Source: Tissierella creatinini
GTDB taxonomy: Bacteria > Bacillota > Clostridia > Tissierellales > Tissierellaceae
Assembly (NCBI GenBank): GCA_005046945.1
Contig: SUSS01000025.1
Span: 1-39,959 of the forward strand
Length of the DNA stretch: 39,959 nucleotides
Reading direction: 5' to 3'
Position numbers and translations under genes: made by a program. Shown in pieces: positions 10,480-17,373 of the stretch. Positions within the stretch are counted from its first letter, which is position 1. Each line of letters starts with the position of its first letter. The notes under the pieces were generated by a model. That model ran no database searches. It saw only the letters and a program-made list of their open reading frames with translations, and had not been told where the DNA came from.

Positions 10480-10524
10480 AAAAGGTCGGTTCTTTTCTCA
10501 AAAGAGAAAAACCGACCTTTTAAA
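10480..10524 (+). terminator. Intrinsic terminator of the V-ATPase operon
   Basis: AAAGGTCGGTTcTTTTCTC pairs with GAGAAAAACCGACCTTT around a short loop, with one small bulge, followed by TTTT. A long stable hairpin directly after ntpD. Confidence 0.9.
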
Positions 10525-10528
10525 GATT

Positions 10529-10564
10529 AAAGGCACAAAGGTAAGTGGACCTTTTGTGCCTTTA
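10529..10564 (-). terminator. Intrinsic terminator of tRNA-Val
   Basis: The hairpin AAAGGCACAAAAGGT / ACCTTTGTGCCTTT lies four bases past the encoded CCA on the minus strand and is followed there by TTAATCTTTAA. It may also back up the ATPase terminator on the plus strand. Confidence 0.7.
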
Positions 10565-10567
10565 TTT

Positions 10568-10643
10568 TGGTGGGCGATATTGGGCTCGAACCAACGACCC
10601 CCACGTTGTCGACGTGGTGCTCTCCCAACTGAGCTAACCGCCC
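10568..10643 (-). tRNA. tRNA-Val (anticodon GAC), CCA encoded
   Basis: The full cloverleaf reads on the minus strand: acceptor GGGCGGT / ATCGCCC with one G-U pair, D-arm GCTC/GAGC, anticodon stem CCACG/CGTGG, T-arm GTTGG/CCAAT with TTCGAGC loop, discriminator A and genomic CCA. The anticodon loop is TCGACAA, so positions 34-36 are GAC (valine GUU/GUC). Position 33, almost always U, is C here. The gene stands alone with its own promoter and terminator. Confidence 0.95.
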
Positions 10644-10645
10644 AA

Positions 10646-10682
10646 GTAATTTAATCATACCATAGTTTTGATTAAATTACAA
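10646..10682 (-). promoter_or_regulatory. tRNA-Val promoter overlapped by a perfect 12-bp inverted repeat
   Basis: On the minus strand -35 TTGTAA (10677-10682), 17 bases, -10 TATGAT (10654-10659). The arms GTAATTTAATCA (10646-10657) and TGATTAAATTAC (10669-10680) are perfect inverted repeats 11 bases apart that cover both promoter elements, as an operator would. No regulator is suggested by the neighbourhood. Confidence 0.6.
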
Positions 10683-10719
10683 TTTACAATAGAATTTTAG
10701 ATAAGTTTTTTTACTTAGA

Positions 10720-10921
10720 AGAATTTTATAATGGAAATTTAGCGAACATTTGCAGGACTTGATAGAATTCTTAGTGAATGTAGTTAAAAATTCGTTAAGC
10801 AGCTTTCACGTCAAACAAGATAGACCTCATAGTAAATTGAAAGCTGTAGGATTTTTATACGAAATGAGCTTTAGAATTCTTCAAGGTCGAAACCGTGAGT
10901 GGATTTCTATTATAAAATTCT
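10720..10921 (+). repeat. Dispersed structured element, copy 1 (about 202 bp)
   Basis: This segment is the reverse-complement match of 33732-33945; I estimate about 85% identity by eye. It begins GAATTTTATAATGGAAAT and ends ATTTCTATTATAAAATTC, which pair over 18 bases. Further nested complementary pairs inside are CTTG/CAAG, AGAATTCT with a second AGAATTCT, AAAAATTC/GGATTTTT and AGCTTTC/GAAAGCT, so the whole unit can fold as one long hairpin with a loop of about 30 bases. It encodes no convincing protein. It could be a MITE-like non-autonomous element or a structured RNA. Confidence 0.85.
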
Positions 10922-10946
10922 CTTACCTCTTCACTTTTCACTGATT
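10921..10946 (-). repeat. AGTGAA/AAGAGG short tandem repeat, locus 1
   Basis: The minus strand reads AGTGAAAAGTGAAGAGGTAA then GAG, abutting the structured element. The 16-base core AGTGAAGAGGTAAGAG recurs exactly at 23622-23637. It is a degenerate six- to seven-base tandem repeat of unknown role. Confidence 0.6.
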
Positions 10947-11019
10947 TCATGCTTTACTTTTCGATAATTAAATATTAAACTATTCTTAGGAAGAAGTATG
11001 AAAAAGAGGGGCCGATTGG

Positions 11020-11694
11020 ATGTTAAAGTTTATTGAACCTATATTACATATTCTCTATCTTATAACTATTTTGATTATGGGTGGATATCTTGTTCGAAAT
11101 TCAGTTGGAAACAAGCTTTATAAATCTTTTGGATTCTTTGCCTTAACCCTTGCACTTGGAGATGGAATATACTTGCTTCCAAGGATGTATGCAATTCTTA
11201 CTACGGGAATAGAGGAAAATATGAATATAATAGGATGGGGAAGGATGGGAAATTCCATTATGATAACCATACTATTTCTTATGATTTACGATATCTATAG
11301 TTTTAGATATTCCAAAAACAAAAATATTAAACTTGAAAAAACACTTATAGGACTGGCTATGATTAGAGTAATACTTTGCTTACTTCCATGGAATAAGTGG
11401 TTCGAACTTGAACCGTCACCGCTGTTTGCACTTCTTAGATTTATTCCTCTTGGAATCATAGGCTTGTTTTTAATTATTTTAATTTATTATCATAGCAATA
11501 AGTATGAGGATAAGAACTTCAAGCTTATAATGTTAGCTACTTTTATTGCCTTGCTTTTTGCAGAACCGAGAATGTATTTTATTGAAGGAAGTGCTGTAGT
11601 AATTCAGTCTATATTAAGAAGTATGTCTTTTATTACAATAATAATTGTAGGATATAAAGAACTTAGGGATATTAATGTATTAAGCAGGTTTTAG
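11020..11694 (+). CDS. Unknown multi-pass membrane protein
   Basis: I do not recognise this 224-residue protein. It has about seven hydrophobic stretches (near 8-25, 37-55, 78-97, 112-128, 142-161, 173-190 and 200-215), few charges and no obvious catalytic or ligand motif. Short charged loops such as FRYSKNKNIKLEK at about 95-108 suggest a small integral membrane protein rather than a transporter of known type. AAAGAGGGG precedes the ATG. It is alone between the repeat element and its own terminator. A possible promoter is TTTACT, 17 bases, TAAACT ending near 10981, overlapping a TTTTCGATAA motif that also occurs in the glgB leader. Confidence 0.75.
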   Translation: MLKFIEPILHILYLITILIMGGYLVRNSVGNKLYKSFGFFALTLALGDGIYLLPRMYAILTTGIEENMNIIGWGRMGNSIMITILFLMIYDIYSFRYSKNKNIKLEKTLIGLAMIRVILCLLPWNKWFELEPSPLFALLRFIPLGIIGLFLIILIYYHSNKYEDKNFKLIMLATFIALLFAEPRMYFIEGSAVVIQSILRSMSFITIIIVGYKELRDINVLSRF

Positions 11695-11724
11695 AAAGGA
11701 GATCATTATCTCCTTTAATTTTTT
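11695..11724 (+). terminator. Intrinsic terminator
   Basis: AAAGGAGAT-CATT-ATCTCCTTT, a perfect 9-bp stem, followed by AATTTTTTC. It starts at the stop codon of the membrane protein gene. Confidence 0.9.
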
Positions 11725-11808
11725 CATTTGGAATTTTACTTTTTAATTAATAATATATATATATATAGTTTAATCTATATTTAAATCTATCGGAGGAGTT
11801 GTAAAATA

Positions 11809-12621
11809 TTGAATAACATAACGGAATCATTTGCATTGACCTTGCTAGTTGGCTTGACAATGGGGCTTGGAAGCCTTTTGTCTTTTTTTGTTACAGAAAA
11901 ACATAAGAGTTTTTTCTCCATATCCCTAAGTCTTTCAGCTGGAATAATGATATATATATCTTTTATGGAAATTCTTCCTGAAGGAATCCACCTCATTGAA
12001 CAATATATGGGAGAAGGCTATGTTTGGATAGCATTGATTTGGTTTTTCTTTGGAATGTTTCTAACAGCTGTAATCGAAAAGTTCGTTCATGCATTTGCTG
12101 GAAGCTTTCATAGCCATAAGCATAATAGTCACCGGCACCATGCTCATGACCATGAAGACAGCCATCTTTCCAAACTTGGCATAATGTCTGCATTGGCTAT
12201 AGCAATGCACAATGTGCCGGAGGGACTCGCCCTGTTTACAACCGGAATCAAAGATATAGCTTTGGCATATCCTGTTGCTCTTGCTATTATTATTCACAAT
12301 GTCCCACTTGCAGTGGCTATATCCGTTCCTTTGGTTTATTCAACAGGAAGCAGAAAAAAAGCATTCCTATATACAACCTTCGTAGGTCTTATGCAGCCAA
12401 TTGGAGCTATAATAGGATATATGCTTTTAGCAAACTTCCTTAACGATATGGTATTTGGTATATTGCTCAGTCTTGTAGCCGGAATTATGATATTTGTATC
12501 ACTAGATGAATTGCTCCCGGCTGCACAACAGGATGTAGACCATCATTTATCCGTATATGGTGCTGTTGCAGGAATGATAATAATGGCCCTAGCACTCAGT
12601 TTTTTCGGACACTCCCATTAA
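11809..12621 (+). CDS. ZIP-family metal transporter (ZupT-like), altered second metal motif
   Basis: A 270-residue ZIP (zinc/iron permease) protein with eight predicted membrane helices and a histidine-rich cytoplasmic loop at about 99-120 (HSHKHNSHRHHAHDHEDSH). The first metal motif is intact, His134-Asn-Val-Pro-Glu138 in helix 4. In helix 5 the matching motif reads His163-Asn-Val-Pro-Leu167, where ZupT-type proteins have Glu that helps bind the binuclear metal site. The third acidic motif SLDELLP is present. Translation most likely starts at TTG 11809, with CGGAGGAG about 12 bases upstream; no closer ATG fits. The gene is monocistronic. Uptake of Zn2+, Fe2+ or Mn2+ is the usual role; the Leu167 change makes the metal uncertain. 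Confidence 0.9.
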   Translation: MNNITESFALTLLVGLTMGLGSLLSFFVTEKHKSFFSISLSLSAGIMIYISFMEILPEGIHLIEQYMGEGYVWIALIWFFFGMFLTAVIEKFVHAFAGSFHSHKHNSHRHHAHDHEDSHLSKLGIMSALAIAMHNVPEGLALFTTGIKDIALAYPVALAIIIHNVPLAVAISVPLVYSTGSRKKAFLYTTFVGLMQPIGAIIGYMLLANFLNDMVFGILLSLVAGIMIFVSLDELLPAAQQDVDHHLSVYGAVAGMIIMALALSFFGHSH

Positions 12622-12645
12622 AATAATAATGAGAGTGTTTTTTTG
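12608..12645 (+). terminator. Intrinsic terminator overlapping the ZIP stop codon
   Basis: ACACTC-c-CATTA pairs with TAATG-a-GAGTGT around AAATAA, followed by seven T. The ZIP stop codon lies within the hairpin. Confidence 0.85.
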
Positions 12646-12756
12646 TCAGTCACCATCATAAATATAGACAACATAGAAATATCCAAATATATGGTTTTAG
12701 AAATTGTCTAGGGTTGCAAATCAAAAAAAGAATAAAAGTTAATAAGGAGGGATATA

Positions 12757-13023
12757 ATGGATTTATCCGCAGGTACTTTAATAGCCTTTTTAGGAGGGTT
12801 GGTTTTATTATTTTTTCTAGGAATGTTATTGGTTATTCCCATTAAGCTTATAATAAAGCTAATTTTCAACGGTATAATTGGAGGGGTAGTCTTACTTCTA
12901 TTTAATTTAGTAGGAGGTCTATTTGGAGCATTTATTCCAATAAATCCGCTTAGTGCAATCATCGTTGGAATCTTTGGTGTCCCTGGGGTCATACTTTTAC
13001 TTATATTACAAACTATATTGTAA
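12757..13023 (+). CDS. bofA: BofA-family membrane protein (pro-sigma-K processing inhibitor family)
   Basis: An 88-residue, very hydrophobic protein with two to three membrane segments, matching the BofA family: the Asn-x3-Gly pattern in IFNGIIGGVVLLLFNLVGG, then IPINPLSAIIVGIFGVPGV near the C-terminus. In Bacillus subtilis BofA holds the SpoIVFB protease inactive in the forespore membrane until engulfment signals arrive. Many clostridia keep BofA, some without a sigma-K checkpoint, so the partner here is uncertain. AAGGAGGG sets the start. It lies alone between the ZIP gene and the L25 gene. Confidence 0.85.
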   Translation: MDLSAGTLIAFLGGLVLLFFLGMLLVIPIKLIIKLIFNGIIGGVVLLLFNLVGGLFGAFIPINPLSAIIVGIFGVPGVILLLILQTIL

Positions 13024-13105
13024 CTAGCTTTAAGTAACGGAAGAAATTACGTAGCAATTGCCTCTGATATTTAAACGAGGAACAACTGTATACATTTTTC
13101 CGAAT

Positions 13106-13134
13106 TTGCATAAAATTCAGAAATGTGGTAAACT
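13106..13134 (+). promoter_or_regulatory. Promoter of the L25 gene
   Basis: -35 TTGCAT (13106-13111), 17-base spacer, -10 TAAACT (13129-13134), about 38 bases before the start codon. Found by eye. Confidence 0.5.
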
Positions 13135-13171
13135 ATTAGATAATTAATAGAAAAGGTAGGTGTATCCAAAT

Positions 13172-13792
13172 ATGAGTAGCTACAAGATGAAAGTAGAATT
13201 AAGACAAGATGTAGGATCGAATAAGGTAAGAAAGCTGAGGAATAACAATATATTGCCTGGAGTTATCTATAGCAGAGGTCAAGATACAAAGGTAGTAGGA
13301 GTCAACAATGCCGAGTTTATTAAAGTTTTTAAGGATGCTGGCTCATCTTCTATTATCTATTTGGACCTAAATGGAGAAAGTATTCCGGTTATTGCAAAGG
13401 ATGTTCAAAGACATCCCCTCTCAGGGCATGTAACTCACATTGATTTTCAGAGATTGAAGATGGATGAGAAGATTAAAATGAATATTCCTATAGTTCTTTT
13501 AAACAGGGATAATATTAAGCTTCAGCCATCGCTTTTATTGCAGCTTTTAGACCAGGTAGAAATTGAATGCCTTCCTACCTATATTCCAAAAACAGCGGAT
13601 ATAGATGTAGAAGATATGGACTTCACAACGCCAAAATTTGTAAAAGATACTGATATCGCATCAATGGAAGGAATCACCGTATTAACGAATTTAGATGAAC
13701 CTATATGTTCCTTGTCTCCACCTGCTACAGGCAGCGGTGATGAAGATTTTGAAGTGGAAGAAGTAGAATCTAATGAAGAAATTACAGCCTAG
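13172..13792 (+). CDS. rplY: 50S ribosomal protein L25/general stress protein Ctc
   Basis: A 206-residue protein of the bL25/Ctc type: an N-terminal 5S rRNA-binding domain (MKVELRQDVGSNKVRKLRNN... to about residue 95), then a TL5-like C-terminal domain and an acidic tail (GDEDFEVEEVESNEE). It binds 5S rRNA in the large subunit, and the Ctc form is often stress-induced. I chose ATG 13172, spaced well from AGGTAGGTG; a GTG at 13160 would add four residues. A long structured 3' region ending in a terminator follows. Confidence 0.9.
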   Translation: MSSYKMKVELRQDVGSNKVRKLRNNNILPGVIYSRGQDTKVVGVNNAEFIKVFKDAGSSSIIYLDLNGESIPVIAKDVQRHPLSGHVTHIDFQRLKMDEKIKMNIPIVLLNRDNIKLQPSLLLQLLDQVEIECLPTYIPKTADIDVEDMDFTTPKFVKDTDIASMEGITVLTNLDEPICSLSPPATGSGDEDFEVEEVESNEEITA

Positions 13793-13796
13793 AATA

Positions 13797-13976
13797 ATAT
13801 AACGAGACATGTCCCCCGCTTCTTTAAGTGGCAGGTATCTATTAGTACAATGGGTGGTGTGTCTCAATCACCCACCTCGTTTCAGTGGTGTGAAGCAATT
13901 GCTATGCAATTGAATCTGAATACTTAAACAATTTATGGGTAAAGATAAAGGACAGAATAATCTGTCCTTTTTTTTA
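13797..13976 (+). ncRNA. Candidate structured RNA or structured 3' UTR ending in a terminator
   Basis: Between the L25 stop and an intrinsic terminator lie about 155 non-coding bases with ordered complementarity. GAGACA (13804-13809) pairs with TGTCTC (13860-13865), which itself sits in the loop of TGGGTG/CACCCA, giving a possible pseudoknot. CCGCTT-CTTT-AAGTGG (13816-13831) is enclosed, and CAATTGC-TAT-GCAATTG follows. I could not match it to 6S RNA, tmRNA, SRP RNA or a known riboswitch. No clear separate promoter is seen, so it may be the L25 mRNA tail. Confidence 0.4.
13947..13976 (+). terminator. Intrinsic terminator downstream of L25
   Basis: AAAGGACAGA-ATAA-TCTGTCCTTT is a perfect 10-bp stem followed by five more T. 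It ends the L25 transcript or the candidate RNA. Confidence 0.9.
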
Positions 13977-13977
13977 T

Positions 13978-14080
13978 GACCTAACCGGATTTGTAGTGTT
14001 TTTCTACAAATCGATGGTAGGTCAAACGCAATGAGCACCAAATCTATGCGAGAGTAGCGAGCTAATAGATTTGAGTTGCG
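13978..14080 (+). promoter_or_regulatory. Paired hairpins with interchangeable stems before the AMMECR1 gene
   Basis: Hairpin 1: GACCTA (13978) with TAGGTC (14018) and GATTTGTAG (13988) with CTACAAATC (14004). Hairpin 2: CGCAA (14027) with TTGCG (14076) and CAAATCTAT (14039) with ATAGATTTG (14065). Both stems contain GATTTG/CAAATC, so the 5' arm of one can pair with the arm of the other and the two states exclude each other. The start codon follows about 50 bases later. It could be a leader switch, or palindromic repeat DNA. Confidence 0.4.
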
Positions 14081-14131
14081 AAACTGCGCCCTAACTCGAT
14101 TATTCAAATATAGTATTTAGGAGTTGAAGAC

Positions 14132-15538
14132 ATGGGAAAAATTCTTGCAGGATATCTCTTTCCCCACCCGCCAATAATAGTAGATGATATCGGCCAAGGT
14201 GAGGAAAGGAAAGCTATAAATACAATAAAGGGCGTCAAAGCTCTAGCAAAGGATATTGGAGAAAAGTCTCCGGCTACTATTATTATAATAACCCCTCATG
14301 GACCTTTGTTTTCAGATGCAATATCCATTTCAATGGAGGATGAACTGAAGGGAGACTACGGGAAATTTGGTTATTGGGATATTAAACTACAATTTAAGAA
14401 TAATAAGAGATTAGCCTATGATATTATCAAAAATGCTTTAAAGAATCATATCATCATGGCTCAAGTCAATAAAGAATTTGCAAGGGACCATAATATAGAC
14501 TTGGATTTAGACCATGGAGCCTTAGTACCTTTATATTTTGTGGATAAAGAGCTTAAAGATTTTAAAATTATCCACATAACCTATGGGCTTTTGTCTCCTA
14601 AGGATTTATATACTTTTGGAAAGGGAATTCAAGAAGCAGTGGAAGCCTCTGATGAAGATGTGGTTGTTCTGGCAAGTGGGGACCTCTCTCATAAGTTATC
14701 TGACCAGGGACCTTATTCCTATTCTCCATATGGAGTGGAATTTGATCAAAAGATTATTGAAATCCTTAAATCCGGTGATATGGAAAAGCTTGTGGCCTTT
14801 GATTTAAACTTAAGTGAAAAGGCTGGGGAATGCGGTCTTAGGTCACTTATGATAATGGCGGGTTCCCTTGATAATAAGGAATTAAAAGCTGAAGTCCTTT
14901 CCTATGAGGGGCCTTTTGGTGTTGGATATGGAACTGCAAAATTTGAGGTCATAGGTGAAAATCAAAGGGATTTACTTAGTAAACTAGATGATAAAGAGAA
15001 GAGCCGGATTAAGGAAATTAGAAAAAACGAAGATGAATACGTAAGGCTTGCTAGAGAAAGCCTAGAGCATTACATTAAAACCGGCCAATACTTAAAGTTA
15101 TCCGAGAACCTAAGTAAAGACTTACTGGAGGAAAGACGGCCTGTATTTGTATCTATCAAGAAAAATGGAATGTTAAGGGGATGTATTGGTTCTACAGAGC
15201 CTCAAGAGAAGAATATAGCTATGGAAATCATAAAGTATGCTGTTAATGCAGGCATTAGAGATCCAAGATTTGATAGTATAGAGGAAGCTGAACTAGATAG
15301 ATTAGTTTATACTGTAGATGTATTGTTTAAGCCGGAGCCTATTAATTCCAAGAATCAGTTAAATACTGAGAAATATGGGGTAATAGTAAGCAAGGGATAT
15401 AAAAAGGGGCTCTTGCTGCCCAATATTGAAGGGGTAGATTCTGTAGATGAGCAGATTGAAATAGCCTTAAGAAAAGCCGGAATTATGGAATATGAAGATT
15501 ATACCATGGAAAGATTCGAGGTAATCAGACACCACTAA
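14132..15538 (+). CDS. AmmeMemoRadiSam-type two-domain protein (MEMO/LigB-like plus AMMECR1)
   Basis: A 468-residue fusion. Residues 1-270 resemble the class III extradiol dioxygenase LigB/MEMO fold, with early His in YLFPHPPIIV, the ITPHGPLFSDA motif and LASGDLSHKL. Residues 285-468 form an AMMECR1 domain with its hallmark LRGCIGSTEP and the preceding PVFVSIKKNG. This is the A protein of the AmmeMemoRadiSam group, usually coupled with a radical SAM protein; no radical SAM gene is adjacent here. The biochemical role of these proteins is not established. The start has GGAGTTGAAG upstream. A hairpin-rich leader of about 340 bases precedes it. Confidence 0.85.
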   Translation: MGKILAGYLFPHPPIIVDDIGQGEERKAINTIKGVKALAKDIGEKSPATIIIITPHGPLFSDAISISMEDELKGDYGKFGYWDIKLQFKNNKRLAYDIIKNALKNHIIMAQVNKEFARDHNIDLDLDHGALVPLYFVDKELKDFKIIHITYGLLSPKDLYTFGKGIQEAVEASDEDVVVLASGDLSHKLSDQGPYSYSPYGVEFDQKIIEILKSGDMEKLVAFDLNLSEKAGECGLRSLMIMAGSLDNKELKAEVLSYEGPFGVGYGTAKFEVIGENQRDLLSKLDDKEKSRIKEIRKNEDEYVRLARESLEHYIKTGQYLKLSENLSKDLLEERRPVFVSIKKNGMLRGCIGSTEPQEKNIAMEIIKYAVNAGIRDPRFDSIEEAELDRLVYTVDVLFKPEPINSKNQLNTEKYGVIVSKGYKKGLLLPNIEGVDSVDEQIEIALRKAGIMEYEDYTMERFEVIRHH

Positions 15539-15649
15539 GTCTTAAAATTTAAATTCATATAGCCAGGCACTTTATATATTTTAATGAATAAAATGTAGCA
15601 AGGTGTAAATAATCCTCATAGATTCAAAAGTCCTGGCAGAGGTGATTAT

Positions 15650-15841
15650 ATGTATTGTAAAATTTGTGGTCAAAACAAGAGAGGTTATAGAGTATTTGGT
15701 ATACATATGTGTAGAGAGTGTATGAGCGAACTAGCCTTTTCATCTGTATATGATGAAAAATACAATTTTTACATGAATATAGTACGAATACTCCTAGGCT
15801 ACTATATCGGTGAGAGACAACTAGCAAACCCTGCAAACTAA
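15650..15841 (+). CDS. gin: Gin (CsfB)-type sigma-G inhibitor, zinc-binding
   Basis: A 63-residue protein with Cys3-x2-Cys6 and Cys21-x2-Cys24, the treble-clef-like zinc site of Gin/CsfB, then a Tyr-rich helix. In Bacillus subtilis Gin binds sigma-G (and sigma-E) and prevents untimely activity during sporulation. Synteny supports this: in B. subtilis csfB lies upstream of yaaO, tmk, darA and holB, as here. GAGGTG precedes the ATG. A 10-bp inverted repeat (AAACCCTGCA/TGCAGGGTTT, 15826-15851) overlaps the stop codon but lacks a T-run. Confidence 0.85.
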   Translation: MYCKICGQNKRGYRVFGIHMCRECMSELAFSSVYDEKYNFYMNIVRILLGYYIGERQLANPAN

Positions 15842-15851
15842 TGCAGGGTTT
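15826..15851 (+). terminator. Hairpin over the gin stop codon (weak terminator at best)
   Basis: A perfect 10-bp stem AAACCCTGCA/TGCAGGGTTT with a six-base loop, followed by AGATGTAAATTC rather than a T-tract. It may protect the 3' end or act as a weak terminator before the decarboxylase. Confidence 0.4.
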
Positions 15852-15921
15852 AGATGTAAATTCTTCATTGTGGATTGAAAAAAGTTGATATATAATTAGA
15901 GAGGTTTATTTTTATTTTTTT

Positions 15922-15943
15922 AGGAGGTAGATAATGTAAGATG
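15922..15943 (+). promoter_or_regulatory. Start-stop minimal ORF (ATG TAA) ahead of the decarboxylase
   Basis: AGGAGG (15922-15927) is followed after the ideal six bases by ATG TAA (15934-15939). The real start ATG (15941) is one base further, 13 bases from the same ribosome site. Ribosomes should initiate on the start-stop first and reach the gene by re-initiation or by a looser initiation. Confidence 0.6.
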
Positions 15944-17359
15944 AAAACACCCGTATTTGAAGCGCTAAAGAACCTTATGAAGGAAAACAGTGTATCCTTC
16001 CATATGCCTGGTCATAAGGGCAGAAACGCACTGGTTGATTGGAGTAAATATATTCCATATTTTGATACTACTGAGCTAGAAGGAATGGACAACCTTCTAG
16101 AGCCTAGAGGGATTATTCAGGAATCTCAGGAGTATGCAGCAAAAGTATTTGGGGCAAAAGCAACATATTATGGAGTAAATGGTTCTACGGGGAGTAATTA
16201 TATAGCTTTGGCAACTATAACAAAACCGGGTGATAAGGTATTAATACAAAGAAATTGTCATAAGTCTATCCACAATGGGATGATTATAAACAGATTGAAT
16301 CCTGTGTATATATCTCCAAATTATAATGAGAATTTTAATCTATTATCAGGTATAGACCCTGAGGAAGTAGATGAGATATTAAAAGCTGAACCGGATATAA
16401 AGGCGGTAGCACTAACATATCCCAATTATTATGGTGTATGCTATGATTTAAAGGCTATTGCAGATATTGTCCATAAGCACAACAAGATACTGATGGTAGA
16501 CGAAGCCCATGGTCCTCATATGGGATTCTCTGACAAGCTTCCGATGTCAGCACTTCAAGCAGGTGCAGACCTAGTAATTCATAGTACCCATAAGACACTT
16601 CCAAGCTTTACTCAAACATCCCTTTTGCATGTAAACTCAGATAGGATAGATTTGAATAAGCTAAGAGATAGGTATCAATTATACACATCTACAAGTCCTT
16701 CATACCTATTTACCCTATCTAATGAAGCGGCATGTGCATATATGGATAGTGAAGAAGGTAAGAGTAAGCTTGATTGGAATATAGAGAAATGTAAAGAAGT
16801 AATAGATAGATTAAATAAAATAGATGGGGTAGAGGTATTCATCGGAGACCCTGAGGATAAAACCATAGTTGCTAAGGATATAACTAAGATCCTTATAAGC
16901 ATTGATGGCATAAGTGGCTCACAGATAAAGAAGAGACTAAAATCTGAATATAATATTAGATTAGAAATGGCAGACTATTACTATGCCCTTATATTCTGTA
17001 CTCTTATGAATGAGGAAGAAGATTATGAAAGATTAGTGGCTGCCATAGAGGATTTAGCTAAGAAAACAGATAATGAAGAAATAGAGTATGTAAATATTAA
17101 GATGCCTGAACCTAAGATAATAATAAGCCCTTCTGAAGCCTATTTCGGAAAGAAGGAGCAAGTCCAGCTAAAGGATGCCATAGGAAGGATGTCAGCGGCT
17201 CCAATTATTCCTTATCCACCGGGAATTCCACTAGTGGCACCGGGTGAGGAGATAACCAAGGAGATTTACGAGCACATTCTTTTCCTAATGGATAATGGTC
17301 TGGAAATAGTTGGCTTAATGGGATATAATAAAGACAATGTTGTAGTAGTGGAAGAATAG
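15941..17359 (+). CDS. Orn/Lys/Arg decarboxylase family protein (YaaO-like)
   Basis: A 472-residue fold-type I PLP enzyme. The N-terminal SFHMPGHKGR, YYGVNGSTGSNYIA, VDEAHGPHMGF and the Schiff-base lysine Lys218 in HSTHKTLPSFTQ are all present, as is the C-terminal domain motif PYPPGIPLVAPGE. It lacks the N-terminal wing domain of the large inducible decarboxylases, like B. subtilis YaaO and SpeA. The substrate (arginine, lysine or ornithine) cannot be decided by eye. It lies between gin and tmk as in Bacillus. The start is unusual: an AUG-UAA pair occupies the best-spaced position. Confidence 0.93.
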   Translation: MKTPVFEALKNLMKENSVSFHMPGHKGRNALVDWSKYIPYFDTTELEGMDNLLEPRGIIQESQEYAAKVFGAKATYYGVNGSTGSNYIALATITKPGDKVLIQRNCHKSIHNGMIINRLNPVYISPNYNENFNLLSGIDPEEVDEILKAEPDIKAVALTYPNYYGVCYDLKAIADIVHKHNKILMVDEAHGPHMGFSDKLPMSALQAGADLVIHSTHKTLPSFTQTSLLHVNSDRIDLNKLRDRYQLYTSTSPSYLFTLSNEAACAYMDSEEGKSKLDWNIEKCKEVIDRLNKIDGVEVFIGDPEDKTIVAKDITKILISIDGISGSQIKKRLKSEYNIRLEMADYYYALIFCTLMNEEEDYERLVAAIEDLAKKTDNEEIEYVNIKMPEPKIIISPSEAYFGKKEQVQLKDAIGRMSAAPIIPYPPGIPLVAPGEEITKEIYEHILFLMDNGLEIVGLMGYNKDNVVVVEE

Positions 17360-17373
17360 GAGTTGTTTCTTAG

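Noticed and set aside
10750-10944. 64-codon reading frame between tRNA-Val and the membrane protein
   Set aside because: It lies in the structured repeat, has no ribosome site, and the homologous copy 2 does not keep the frame; the conservation is of base pairing, not protein.
11750-11768. TA dinucleotide run before the ZIP gene
   Set aside because: Low-complexity AT-rich DNA common in such intergenic regions; no further structure.
11993-12297. Minus-strand reading frames of 66-78 codons opposite the ZIP gene
   Set aside because: They mirror the His-rich region of ZIP (CAT/ATG runs) and have no initiation signals.
13868-14107. 79-codon minus-strand reading frame in the gene-free stretch
   Set aside because: It runs through the terminator and hairpins, has no ribosome site, and its sequence is Arg/Leu-rich as expected from the antisense of palindromic DNA.
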